Below are positions 7,635 to 15,733 of a DNA stretch of 64,000 nt, piece after piece. A program made the position numbers and the translations under genes. This DNA is from Flaviramulus_B aquimarinus (GTDB lineage Bacteria > Bacteroidota > Bacteroidia > Flavobacteriales > Flavobacteriaceae), in contig NZ_BAABJH010000001.1 of NCBI RefSeq assembly GCF_039543205.1, positions 434,001 through 498,000 of the forward strand, given 5' to 3'. The notes beneath the pieces are model-generated. The model did not search any database, was not told where the DNA came from, and was given only the letters and a program-made list of their open reading frames with translations. Each line of letters begins with the position of its first letter. Position 1 is the stretch's first letter.

Positions 7635-7644
7635 ATCAAAAGCT

Positions 7645-7983
7645 ATGGGATATAAAATAAAAAGTCGCATATGGATTGAATCAGATGACAATGTGCTTCT
7701 AGGAGAAGGACGTGTGACTTTGCTAAAGGCTATTGATAAAATGGGTTCGCTTTCTAAAGCGGCCAAGTCATTAAATATATCTTATAAAAAAGCATGGCAG
7801 CTTTTAGATTCTGTAAATAAATCAGCAAAAAAACCTGTGACTATAAATACTATTGGAGGTAAAGGTGGCGGCGGTGCTGAATTGACTGAATATGGAAAAT
7901 CTTTAGTTAAGGCTTTTGATGAGATTAACAGGAATTGTTGGGCATTTTTGGATAAGCAATTGGAGAAAATTGAACTATTATAA
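7645..7983 (+). CDS. ModE N-terminal-domain (winged HTH) molybdate-family regulator
   Basis: The protein has 112 residues with a LysR-type winged helix-turn-helix of the ModE family. The segment GRVTLLKAIDKMGSLSKAAK followed by the YKKAWQLLDSVN recognition helix and KGGGGAELTEYG wing is diagnostic. The C-terminal molybdate-binding Mop domains of full ModE are missing, as in many short homologues. It therefore may bind DNA without directly sensing molybdate, or sense through a partner. It follows moeA by 10 bp. Control of the neighbouring Moco or transporter genes is inferred from position only. Confidence 0.85.
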   Translation: MGYKIKSRIWIESDDNVLLGEGRVTLLKAIDKMGSLSKAAKSLNISYKKAWQLLDSVNKSAKKPVTINTIGGKGGGGAELTEYGKSLVKAFDEINRNCWAFLDKQLEKIELL

Positions 7984-8017
7984 CATATAAAATTAAAGAT
8001 ATAAATATGAGCGATGA

Positions 8018-8044
8018 GTCATTTCGACGCTAGGAGAAATCACA
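8018..8044. repeat. Short dispersed flavobacterial repeat fragment
   Basis: The string around GTCATTTCGACGCTAGG and AGAAATCACAT resembles a short intergenic repeat I recognise from other flavobacterial genomes. It lies in the 138-bp gap between the ModE-like and TauE/SafE genes, where no gene is visible. Only one copy is in this window, so the call rests on recall. Confidence 0.3.
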
Positions 8045-8121
8045 TAATTAACAAAAACTATAATGTAATGTCTTAATCGTGCCTCATTATAACATGACAA
8101 AGCACAAATAATTTATCAAAA

Positions 8122-8862
8122 GTGTTACAAAACGAAAACATATATCTATTCCTAGCTATCCTTCCGATAGTGTCCTTCCTATACTCTAGTGTGGGTCATG
8201 GTGGTGCTAGTGGGTATTTGGCTCTTATGGCTTTATTTTCTTTTGCTCCAGAAAGTATGAAACCTACCGCTCTACTACTTAATATTTTTGTGGCTGGTAT
8301 TTCGTTTTACTATTATTTTAGAGAAGGCCATTTTAACAAAGAGCTCTTTTTGTCATTCGCTATCGCTTCAGTACCCCTAGCCTATATAGGTGGCACTTTA
8401 GAAGTTGATGCATCCCTATATAAAAAAATACTAGCTGTTTTATTAATCTTTGCTATTCTAAAAATGTTGAATGTATTTGGAAAAGAAAGTGATGCTATTA
8501 AAGAAGTTAAACTTTGGCAAGGACTTATCGTTGGCGGCACTATTGGTTTCTTTTCTGGACTTATTGGTATTGGCGGCGGTATCATCCTAACACCAGTAAT
8601 TCTATTGCTCCATTGGGGTAAAATGAAAGAAGCTGCAGCTGTTTCCGCTTTATTTATTTGGGTGAATTCCTCAGCTGGTTTGGTTGGTCAACTAAGTAAT
8701 GGAGTAACTTTAGAAAAAGGTGCTTTTTTATTAGTTGCCTTTGCATTAATCGGTGGTGTTTTAGGAGGCTATTACGGGAGTAAAATTATTAATAATCAAT
8801 GTTTACGATACATACTAGCCTTTGTGTTAATCATAGCCTGTGCTAAATTATTTTTCACATAA
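8122..8862 (+). CDS. TauE/SafE-family membrane permease
   Basis: The protein has 246 residues with about eight transmembrane helices arranged as two related halves. The signature glycine-rich segments are YSSVGHGGASGYLA near 22 and FFSGLIGIGGGIILTP near 146. The family exports or imports sulfite, sulfoacetate and other small organic or sulfur anions. A GTG start is used. Its position inside the Moco cluster raises the possibility of oxyanion or sulfur traffic linked to cofactor assembly, but no substrate can be read from the sequence. Its stop codon overlaps the left arm of a structured intergenic element. Confidence 0.85.
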   Translation: MLQNENIYLFLAILPIVSFLYSSVGHGGASGYLALMALFSFAPESMKPTALLLNIFVAGISFYYYFREGHFNKELFLSFAIASVPLAYIGGTLEVDASLYKKILAVLLIFAILKMLNVFGKESDAIKEVKLWQGLIVGGTIGFFSGLIGIGGGIILTPVILLLHWGKMKEAAAVSALFIWVNSSAGLVGQLSNGVTLEKGAFLLVAFALIGGVLGGYYGSKIINNQCLRYILAFVLIIACAKLFFT

Positions 8863-9020
8863 ACCTATTTAAGAATTTATGATTAGAATTTTTATAGATA
8901 TTTTTTTTGAAGTACGAGGCAACATTTTTAAGGATAGCCCTAGCTACGGTCCAAAATTTTAACGAAGTAATGCTCAAAAAAGAGCATAAAAAATAATTGA
9001 TAAAATCTTTAAATAGGTTT
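8861..9020. repeat. ~160-bp hairpin-bounded intergenic element, copy A
   Basis: The ends are inverted repeats: AAACCTATTTAAGA (8861-8874) against TCTTTAAATAGGTTT (9006-9020), with weaker pairing continuing inward. The core holds GGATAGCCCTAGCTACGG and an AACGAAGTAATGC stretch. A second copy with the same architecture but different end sequence lies at 62591-62740. It could be a MITE-like element or a structured RNA. Confidence 0.6.
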
Positions 9021-9025
9021 TTAAA

Positions 9026-9610
9026 ATGATAGAAAAAAAAGATATAACAGGCATTATTCTAGCAGGTGGAAAAAGCACTCGAATGGGAACAGACAAAGGG
9101 TTTCTTTTGTTAAACAAAAAGCCATTTGTTCAATATAGCATTGATGCCTTAAAACCCTTAGTTTCTGAAATCATTATTGTTTCAGATAATTCAAATTATG
9201 ATACGTTTGGATTAAAACGCATTAATGATTCAATAAAAGATGCTGGCCCAGTTGCTGGAATATGTTCTGGATTGGAAGCTTCATCAACAGCTTATAATTT
9301 GGTTTTAAGTTGTGATGTTCCTTTGATTACATCTAAAATATTACAAAAATTGATTGATAACGTCGATGATACTTACGAAATCATTCAAATTGAAAGTAAT
9401 GGAAAAACCATGCCGCTTATAGCGTTATATAAAAAGCAAACAAAAAACACATTTAATAAATTGATACAAGCAGATGAAAGACGGTTGCGCATAGCCGTTA
9501 ATGCATGTCAATTTAAAAATGTGGTTTTGGAAGAAGAAAATGAAGTATTAACCATGAATGTAAATACTCAAAATGAACTAAAAATAGTTGAAGATGAATA
9601 TAACCATTAA
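9026..9610 (+). CDS. mobA: Molybdenum cofactor guanylyltransferase MobA
   Basis: The protein has 194 residues with a nucleotidyltransferase fold. The N-terminal GTP-binding loop reads LAGGKSTRMGTDKG (about 12-25), followed by DAGPVAGICSGLEA and the metal-site stretch LSCDVPLI. It couples GMP to molybdopterin to give the MGD form used by DMSO-reductase-family enzymes such as nitrate reductases. That implies such an enzyme exists in this genome. The gene overlaps moaD by 17 bp, indicating translational coupling. Confidence 0.93.
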   Translation: MIEKKDITGIILAGGKSTRMGTDKGFLLLNKKPFVQYSIDALKPLVSEIIIVSDNSNYDTFGLKRINDSIKDAGPVAGICSGLEASSTAYNLVLSCDVPLITSKILQKLIDNVDDTYEIIQIESNGKTMPLIALYKKQTKNTFNKLIQADERRLRIAVNACQFKNVVLEEENEVLTMNVNTQNELKIVEDEYNH

Positions 9611-9827
9611 ATATTTTGGTCAAATAGCAGAAGTCACTCAATTAGAAGAAGAATCTTTAGAGTTTTCAGGAACACTAATTTCAGAGTTACTAGAAACACT
9701 TTATTTAAAATATAGCCCATTACAATCAAAAGATTTTCAAGTGGCACAAAATCAAGAATTGGTCTCCATTGAAACTGAATTATCAGGAAAAGAAATTGCA
9801 TTATTACCACCTTTTTCTGGAGGATGA
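9594..9827 (+). CDS. moaD: Molybdopterin synthase small subunit MoaD
   Basis: The protein has 77 residues with a beta-grasp ubiquitin-like fold. It begins MNITIKYFGQIAEVTQ and ends in the obligatory Gly-Gly tail (PPFSGG), whose C-terminus is adenylylated and thiocarboxylated as the sulfur donor. An in-frame TTG lies six bases upstream; the ATG is preferred because the family begins with this strand. It overlaps mobA, and its activator (moeB) and partner (moaE) follow. Confidence 0.92.
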   Translation: MNITIKYFGQIAEVTQLEEESLEFSGTLISELLETLYLKYSPLQSKDFQVAQNQELVSIETELSGKEIALLPPFSGG

Positions 9828-9898
9828 TTTTAAAAATGTTGATGTGTTGAATCGTTAAACCGTTTATACAACTCAACGAATAAACAATTAAACAACAA

Positions 9899-10984
9899 GT
9901 GAGTAGATACAACAGACATATCATTTTATCAGAAATCGGGCAAGATGGTCAAGATAAAATCTCCAATGCCAAAGTTCTAGTAATCGGCGCTGGCGGCTTA
10001 GGGTGTCCTGTTTTACAATACCTTACTGCTGCTGGTGTTGGGACTATTGGCATTATCGATTTTGATGTTGTGGAACTGTCGAATTTGCAACGTCAGGTGC
10101 TTTTTGGAATAGCATCATTAGGCATAAACAAAGCGATTGCCGCAAAGGAAAGACTAGAAGATTTAAATGACAGCATTTCAATAATTGCATACCCAGAACA
10201 ATTAAACTATCAAAATGCAATCGACTTATTTTATCAATACGATATCATTGTCGATGGTTCTGATAATTTTGAAACCCGTTATTTGGTAAACGATGCTAGT
10301 GTCATCGCAAACAAACCTTTGGTTTTTGGAGCTATTTATAAGTTTGAAGGGCAAGTATCCGTATTTAACTATAAAAATGGACCAAGTTATAGATGCCTGT
10401 TTCCTAATCCTCCAAAAAAAGATACTGTCCCTAATTGCTCTGAAATTGGCGTAATAGGTGTGCTTCCAGGAATTATTGGAAGTATGCAGGCTAATGAAGT
10501 TCTTAAAGTTATATTAGGTTTAGGCAGCCCACTTTCTGGGAAACTACTTTGTTATAATGCTCTGACTTCTCAAACATCAACTTTAGCGTTAAAGAAAAAT
10601 GAAGCCATTTTTCAATCTGTTTTAAATGAGAAGGTTAATTTTCAGAATAAAACAATCACTATAGATTGTGATATCAATCCACTTGAAGTTTCAATCCACC
10701 ACATAACTATAAATGAAAATATTCAATTGATAGATGTTAGAGAACCTCATGAGCAACCAAAAATTGAAAATTTACCAATTATTAATATGCCTCTAAGTAC
10801 CTTCGAACAGCATTTAGACGACTTAGATTCCACTAAAAAAACGGTCCTTTTTTGTCAATCAGGAATCCGAAGCAAACAGGCTACTAAACTATTACAAGAA
10901 CTTAAAATCAATAACTGTTTCAGCTTAAAAGAAGGCGCATCAGAATTAAATAACTATTTAAAAGTATCATTACATGAAAGATAA
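9899..10984 (+). CDS. moeB: MoeB-type adenylyltransferase fused to a rhodanese domain
   Basis: The protein has 361 residues. Residues 1-245 form a ThiF/MoeB E1-like domain with GAGGLGCPVLQYL (ATP loop) and DVVELSNLQRQ. The C-terminal part (about 270-361) is a rhodanese domain with the active-site loop FCQSGIRSK. The fusion adenylylates MoaD and can supply sulfur, as in eukaryotic MOCS3/Uba4. The CxxC pairs that bind zinc in E. coli MoeB are not seen: only single cysteines occur at YRCLFP and PNCSE. Start is GTG. It overlaps moaE by 11 bp. Confidence 0.9.
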   Translation: MSRYNRHIILSEIGQDGQDKISNAKVLVIGAGGLGCPVLQYLTAAGVGTIGIIDFDVVELSNLQRQVLFGIASLGINKAIAAKERLEDLNDSISIIAYPEQLNYQNAIDLFYQYDIIVDGSDNFETRYLVNDASVIANKPLVFGAIYKFEGQVSVFNYKNGPSYRCLFPNPPKKDTVPNCSEIGVIGVLPGIIGSMQANEVLKVILGLGSPLSGKLLCYNALTSQTSTLALKKNEAIFQSVLNEKVNFQNKTITIDCDINPLEVSIHHITINENIQLIDVREPHEQPKIENLPIINMPLSTFEQHLDDLDSTKKTVLFCQSGIRSKQATKLLQELKINNCFSLKEGASELNNYLKVSLHER

Positions 10985-11417
10985 AAAAGCTAAAAACGTA
11001 TTCAAGGAAGGCCCAATAAGTTCACACTTTATAGGAAACTCGATTTATAAACACCAAACTAAAACCAGTATTGGTGCTCATAACATTTTCCTAGGACAAG
11101 TAAGAGCTGATGATATTGATGGCAAAATAGTATCTGCTATTGAATACACGGCTTATGAAGACATGGCAAACCAAAAATTTCATGACATTAGAGAATCTGC
11201 TTTTGAGAAATTTGATTTAACCTGTATGCATATCTATCACAGTTTAGGAACCGTGAAAGCTGGTGAAATTTGCCTATTTGTATTTGTGTCTTCACCAAGG
11301 CGTAAAGTCGTTTTTGAAGCTTTAGAATTTATTGTTGAAGCTATTAAAGCTGATGTTCCCGTTTTTGGGAAAGAAATTTTTGAGGATGAAAGCCATCAGT
11401 GGAAGAAAAACACGTAA
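10974..11417 (+). CDS. moaE: Molybdopterin synthase large subunit MoaE
   Basis: The protein has 147 residues. MoaE converts precursor Z to molybdopterin with MoaD. Recognised segments are GAHNIFLGQVRADD, AIEYTAYEDMA, the MHIYHSLGTVKAGE strand and SSPRRKVVFEALEFIVEAIKA, followed by FGKEIFEDESHQWKKN carrying the active-site Lys. Length is normal. It is translationally coupled to moeB by an 11-bp overlap. Confidence 0.94.
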   Translation: MKDKKAKNVFKEGPISSHFIGNSIYKHQTKTSIGAHNIFLGQVRADDIDGKIVSAIEYTAYEDMANQKFHDIRESAFEKFDLTCMHIYHSLGTVKAGEICLFVFVSSPRRKVVFEALEFIVEAIKADVPVFGKEIFEDESHQWKKNT

Positions 11418-11474
11418 GTGTTTTTGTTTTTTCGTTTAGTTGTTGAATTGTTTAATCGTTAAAAAAAGAAAAGA

Positions 11475-11840
11475 ATGGCATATATGTTCTCATTTGAAAA
11501 ATTAAATGTTTGGATAGACTCTAAAGAATTGGTTAAGCTCATTTATTTGATTACTAAAGAATTTCCTAGCGAGGAGAAATTTGGCTTAAAAAATCAGTTA
11601 AGAAGAGCTTCCGTATCTGTTGCTTCAAATTTAACTGAAGGAACATCTAGAAACACAAATAAAGACAAAGCACATTTTTCAACTATGGCTTTTAGCTATT
11701 TAATGGAGGTTTTGAATCAAATCATTATAGCTAAAGAGTTAGGTTTTATAAAAGAGAAAGATTACTAAGCAATAAGAACTGAAATTGAAAAAATTTCTAA
11801 CAAGCTAAATGCTTTACGTAAAACACAGTTAAATAAATAA
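11475..11840 (+). pseudogene. Four-helix-bundle (S23/IVP-type) protein with an internal stop codon
   Basis: The open part (11475-11765) encodes 97 residues beginning near FEKLNVWIDSKELVK. It contains the family patterns LKNQLRRASVSVASNLTEG and FSYLMEVLNQIIIAKELG. A TAA at 11766-11768 interrupts it right after EKDY. The same frame then continues AIRTEIEKISNKLNALRK to a second stop at 11838-11840. The full frame (121 codons) matches the usual ~120-residue length, so a nonsense mutation has removed the last helix. These proteins are often encoded as orphan insertions, and here it interrupts the Moco cluster between moaE and moaCB. No Moco function is implied. Confidence 0.75.
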
Positions 11841-11863
11841 ACGATTCAACGAATCAACATATT

Positions 11864-12775
11864 ATGGTCGATATTACAAATAAGAGTACCACACTAAGAA
11901 CCGCAGTTGCACAGGCAGTTGTAAAAGTTAGTAAACCCGAAACAATTACTGCTATTCAAAACGACACCGTTCCAAAAGGCAACGTATTCGCTATGAGTAA
12001 AGCCGCAGGATTATTAGGCGTAAAGCGCACACCAGATATTTTACCGGATTGCCACCCCTTGCCTATTGAGTTTACAGGCGTTGAATACAAAGTTGATGGT
12101 TTAGAAATTACCGTGCTATTCACAGTTAAAACCATTTACAAAACAGGTGTTGAAGTTGAAGCCATGCATGGCGCAAGTGTTGTAGCTCTAAATATGTACG
12201 ACATGCTAAAGCCTATTGACAAAGGCATTGAAATTCATGCTATAAAACTATTAAATAAAAAAGGCGGGAAATCTGATTTTACAGACCGTTTTAGAAAAGA
12301 TTTAACAGCTGCTGTTGTAGTGTGTTCTGATACGATTTCAGCAGGACATAAAGAAGATAAAGCAGGAAAAGCGATTATAACAAAGCTCGAAGCAAGTGAT
12401 GTTAAAGTTGCGGAATATGTTATTATTCCAGATGAAAAAGATGTTATTCAGCAAAAGGCAAGAGCTTATCAAGAACAAGGATTTGATATGATAATTTATA
12501 CAGGAGGCACAGGACTTTCTGGTCGTGATGTTACTCCCGAAGCGTTGCTTCCAATCTTAGACAGACGTATTCCAGGTATTGAAGAAGCGATTAGAAGCTA
12601 CGGACAGGAACGCATGCCATTTGCCATGCTATCCCGAAGTATTGCTGGCACACTTGGTAACACACTCGTGTTGGCGTTACCTGGTTCAACCAATGGTGCC
12701 AAGGAATCCATGGATGCAATTTTCCCAGCAGTACTACATGTTTTTAGAATATTAAAGGGTGCTCGACATGACTAA
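11864..12775 (+). CDS. moaCB: MoaC-MogA/MoaB fusion (moaCB)
   Basis: The protein has 303 residues. Residues 1-150 are MoaC: KGNVFAMSKAAGLLGVKRT, DCHPLPI and the MHGASVVALNMYDMLK helix are the active-site segments. Residues 160-303 are a MogA/MoaB domain with VVCSDTISAG, YTGGTGLSGRDVTPEAL and LPGSTNGAKE. MoaC works with MoaA to make cyclic pyranopterin monophosphate. MogA adenylylates molybdopterin before MoeA. Fusing an early and a late step is a known arrangement in Bacteroidetes. Confidence 0.94.
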   Translation: MVDITNKSTTLRTAVAQAVVKVSKPETITAIQNDTVPKGNVFAMSKAAGLLGVKRTPDILPDCHPLPIEFTGVEYKVDGLEITVLFTVKTIYKTGVEVEAMHGASVVALNMYDMLKPIDKGIEIHAIKLLNKKGGKSDFTDRFRKDLTAAVVVCSDTISAGHKEDKAGKAIITKLEASDVKVAEYVIIPDEKDVIQQKARAYQEQGFDMIIYTGGTGLSGRDVTPEALLPILDRRIPGIEEAIRSYGQERMPFAMLSRSIAGTLGNTLVLALPGSTNGAKESMDAIFPAVLHVFRILKGARHD

Positions 12776-12780
12776 AATTA

Positions 12781-12813
12781 AGACCTGTAAGGTTTTAAAA
12801 ACCTGACAGGTCT
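12781..12813. repeat. 33-bp near-perfect inverted repeat between moaCB and moaA
   Basis: AGACCTGTAAGGTTTT pairs with AAAACCTGACAGGTCT with one mismatch and a single-base loop. Similar AGACCTGTCAGG palindromes recur in many bacterial genomes as short mobile palindromes. It lies inside the operon and could form a transcript hairpin, but it lacks a T run. Confidence 0.6.
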
Positions 12814-12827
12814 GGACAATTAAAAAA

Positions 12828-13835
12828 ATGATTCAGAACAAAAACATATTACAAGATAGCCACGGTAGAGACCATGCCTACCTTCGGATTTCACTAATAG
12901 AACGTTGTAATTTACGCTGTACCTATTGTATGCCCGAAGAAGGTGTGAAGTTATCTCCAAAAAGCCATTTAATGACTTACGAAGAAATCTATAAAATAGC
13001 TAAAACCTTTGTAGATAATGGCGTTACTAAAATTAGATTAACAGGAGGCGAACCATTAATAAGAAAAGATATTCCTGTTATTTTAGAAAAACTAGCCACA
13101 CTACCTGTTGAATTATCTATAACATCAAACGCTGTTATTATTGATAAGTTTATTGATGTTTTGAAAGCTAATGGCGTAAACAAAATAAATGTAAGTCTAG
13201 ATTCTTTAGATGAAGGGAAGTTCAAGCACATTACTAGAAGACATGAGTTTAAAAAGGTTTACAACAATATTTTTTTATTGGTAAAAGAAGGTTTTCAAGT
13301 AAAAGTGAATGCCGTTTTAATGAAAGGCTTTAATGATAATGAAATTATAGATTTTATCAACTTTACTAAAGACTTACCTATTTCCGTTCGCTTTATAGAG
13401 TTCATGCCTTTTGATGGCAATAAATGGGATATGAGCAAAATGGTGTCTTATGCTGAAGTCATGAACCATGTAAATAAAACATTTACAGAAGATGAAGTAG
13501 AACGTTTACAAGATGCTCCAAACGATACGTCTAAAAACTATAAAATAAAAGGCTATAAAGGGAGTTTTGCTATTATAAGCTCTGTAACAAACCCCTTTTG
13601 TGACTCTTGTAATAGGCTGCGTTTAACGGCTAATGGGCAATTAAAAAACTGCTTATTCTCTTCTACTGAATCAGATTTATTGACAACACTTCGTTCTGGA
13701 AAATCTATTGAGCCTGTTATTAAAAAAGCCGTTCAAGCTAAATTTAAAATTCGTGGAGGTATGGATACTATTAAAAAATTACAAGAACCTAAACTACATT
13801 CTAAAAACAGGAGTATGATTACTATTGGCGGGTAG
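12828..13835 (+). CDS. moaA: GTP 3',8-cyclase MoaA
   Basis: The protein has 335 residues and is a radical SAM enzyme. The N-terminal [4Fe-4S] motif is C-x3-C-x2-C at Cys27, Cys31 and Cys34 (RCNLRCTYC). The SAM-binding stretch TGGEPL follows near 74. The second, substrate-binding cluster is in the C-terminal segment FCDSCNRLRLTANGQLKNC. The protein ends with the Gly-Gly tail (TIGG) needed for catalysis. It closes the Moco biosynthetic cluster. A short inverted repeat separates it from moaCB. Confidence 0.96.
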   Translation: MIQNKNILQDSHGRDHAYLRISLIERCNLRCTYCMPEEGVKLSPKSHLMTYEEIYKIAKTFVDNGVTKIRLTGGEPLIRKDIPVILEKLATLPVELSITSNAVIIDKFIDVLKANGVNKINVSLDSLDEGKFKHITRRHEFKKVYNNIFLLVKEGFQVKVNAVLMKGFNDNEIIDFINFTKDLPISVRFIEFMPFDGNKWDMSKMVSYAEVMNHVNKTFTEDEVERLQDAPNDTSKNYKIKGYKGSFAIISSVTNPFCDSCNRLRLTANGQLKNCLFSSTESDLLTTLRSGKSIEPVIKKAVQAKFKIRGGMDTIKKLQEPKLHSKNRSMITIGG

Positions 13836-13861
13836 TATTAAATTATTTAGTAAATTTGGAT

Positions 13862-14731
13862 ATGACTCTTGATGTTTTCCAATACTTTAAAAACGACCCA
13901 AAGCATAACAAATTAATTGGCGACGATTATTTATTTGTGGAATATAAGTGTCCTATAGATGTAGAGCAATTTAAATTATGGACCGACACACCTTTTATCA
14001 CTTATGTGATTAGTGGTAAAAAAGATTGGACGTCAGTCAATAAAACCTACCCTTTACATTCTGGTGATGCACTTTTTATTAGAAAAGGTATTTATAATAC
14101 AAAGCAATATTTTGAAGAAGACTACTGCACCATTCTATTTTTTATTACCGAAGATTTTATAAGACGTTTTATAACTAACAATACCTCGATTATAACATCG
14201 ACGAAACCAAAAGAAAATTACAATCAAATTTTCCCAATTAATGTAACCAATTCGTTAAACGCGTTATTCCTATCCGTTTTCAATTATTTTGATATGGGTG
14301 GTGAAATTCCAAAAGAATTGGTAGAGATAAAATTTAATGAGCTTCTTTTTAACATTACACTTAATCCGGCCAACCAAGACTTAGTAAGTTTTTTTAAAAC
14401 GCTGAAACAAGTTGAAAAAACAAGTATTCAAGATATTATGATGCAGAACTTTCATTATGATTTACAACTTGAAGAATATGCACGCTTATGCGGAAGAAGT
14501 TTATCAACTTTTAAAAGAGATTTTAAAGCACACTTTAACGAAACACCTGGTAAATGGTTAACTAATATGCGATTAGATTACGCTAAAACCTTATTACAGA
14601 ATTCAGAATTGAATATTAATGAGGTATGTTATGAGAGTGGTTTTAAAAATACATCCCATTTTAATAGTAGTTTTAAGCAAAAGTTTCAACACCCTCCTAA
14701 TCAGTACAGAAATCTTCATTTAACAACCTAA
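13862..14731 (+). CDS. AraC-family transcriptional regulator
   Basis: The protein has 289 residues from the ATG; an in-frame TTG two codons upstream is a weaker choice. The N-terminal half (about 1-170) is a cupin-like effector domain with the SGDALFIRKGIYNTKQYF segment. The C-terminal ~100 residues hold two helix-turn-helices, including LEEYARLCGRSLSTFKRDFK and INEVCYESGFKNTSHFNSSF. It starts 26 bp after moaA and ends 107 bp before a membrane methyltransferase gene, which may be its target. The effector is unknown. Confidence 0.87.
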   Translation: MTLDVFQYFKNDPKHNKLIGDDYLFVEYKCPIDVEQFKLWTDTPFITYVISGKKDWTSVNKTYPLHSGDALFIRKGIYNTKQYFEEDYCTILFFITEDFIRRFITNNTSIITSTKPKENYNQIFPINVTNSLNALFLSVFNYFDMGGEIPKELVEIKFNELLFNITLNPANQDLVSFFKTLKQVEKTSIQDIMMQNFHYDLQLEEYARLCGRSLSTFKRDFKAHFNETPGKWLTNMRLDYAKTLLQNSELNINEVCYESGFKNTSHFNSSFKQKFQHPPNQYRNLHLTT

Positions 14732-14838
14732 TCCAGTTTTTTTTGTTTGAACTTTTAAGAAAGAAAGTTGAACTTTTAAGAACATCCTAAGCTTACGTTT
14801 CAGAATACTTTTGGCATATCATTTAAAATCAATATGTC

Positions 14839-15582
14839 ATGAAAAAAGCATCAATGTTCTTGTATTCCATTATCGCCTACCTTATCGGGTTTGCATCCTT
14901 ACTTTTATGGATAATTTCTGTAAGTGATTTGGTTCCTGAACTATCTATCGACCAAACCCCAACATTACCTTTTTATTTAGCTTTACTTAAAAATTTTGGT
15001 TTAGTGGCGCTTTTTGGCGTGCAGCACAGTGTAATGGCAAGGCAAGCCTTTAAAACAGCTTTTGCAAAATATTTCCCAAAACCTATAGAGCGTAGCACAT
15101 TTGTATTAATATCTGGACTCCTACTAGTGCTTTTGGTTTTAGAATGGGCGCCTATGGGCGGACAGATTTGGAAATTACAGGCTGGAAGTATCCCCTATTA
15201 TGTTACTTATGTATTGTTCTTTTCTGGATGGGTGATTCTATTTATTAGCACGTTCTTAATCAATCATTTTGATTTATTCGGATTGCGCCAAACCTATTTA
15301 GAACTTAGAAACAAGCCTTACACACAACTAAATTTCAAGGTGGTTTCATTTTATAAACACGTACGCCATCCTTTATATTTTGGTGGTATTCTAGGCATTT
15401 GGGCAACTCCAAATATGACTGTGACACATTTGGTTTTTGCCATTGGTTTAACAGCATACTTTATAATAGGAACCATATTTGAAGAACGCGACCTGAAAAA
15501 AGAATTCGGAAGAGCTTATCAAGATTATCAATCTAAAACACGGATGCTTATTCCTTTTCCAAAATGGAAAAATAAAATTTAA
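14839..15582 (+). CDS. MddA/NnrU-like membrane methyltransferase (candidate methanethiol S-methyltransferase)
   Basis: The protein has 247 residues with five to six transmembrane helices. The C-terminal half carries the isoprenylcysteine-methyltransferase-type signature YKHVRHPLYFGGILGIWATP followed by TIFEERDLKKEFG..YQDY. These are the SAM-binding and catalytic parts of MddA, which converts methanethiol to dimethyl sulfide, and of related NnrU proteins. The GVQHSVMARQ motif near 60 also fits MddA/NnrU. It follows an AraC-type regulator. MddA activity is plausible but not proven, since NnrU homologues of unknown role share the fold. Confidence 0.7.
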   Translation: MKKASMFLYSIIAYLIGFASLLLWIISVSDLVPELSIDQTPTLPFYLALLKNFGLVALFGVQHSVMARQAFKTAFAKYFPKPIERSTFVLISGLLLVLLVLEWAPMGGQIWKLQAGSIPYYVTYVLFFSGWVILFISTFLINHFDLFGLRQTYLELRNKPYTQLNFKVVSFYKHVRHPLYFGGILGIWATPNMTVTHLVFAIGLTAYFIIGTIFEERDLKKEFGRAYQDYQSKTRMLIPFPKWKNKI

Positions 15583-15586
15583 ACAG

Positions 15587-15733
15587 ATGAAAGTAAACAC
15601 CAAATTAAGGACAGACCAACTCTTTTTACCTATAGGTTTTGGTTGGTATACAGGCTCAAAATATTATGCAAAAAAACTTTATCCGGTTAAAACTAATTGT
15701 GAATCACGTTTAGCTCCGCATAACTTAATTTAA
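15587..15733 (+). CDS. Possible small protein (48 aa) of unknown function
   Basis: An ATG lies four bases after the methyltransferase stop. It opens a 48-residue frame beginning MKVNTKLRTDQLFLPIGFGW and rich in Tyr, Lys and Leu. Its 3' end overlaps the end of the convergent GT2 gene by about 40 bp. Tight spacing suggests coupling to the upstream gene, but I recognise no family and the frame is short enough to be chance. Confidence 0.22.
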   Translation: MKVNTKLRTDQLFLPIGFGWYTGSKYYAKKLYPVKTNCESRLAPHNLI

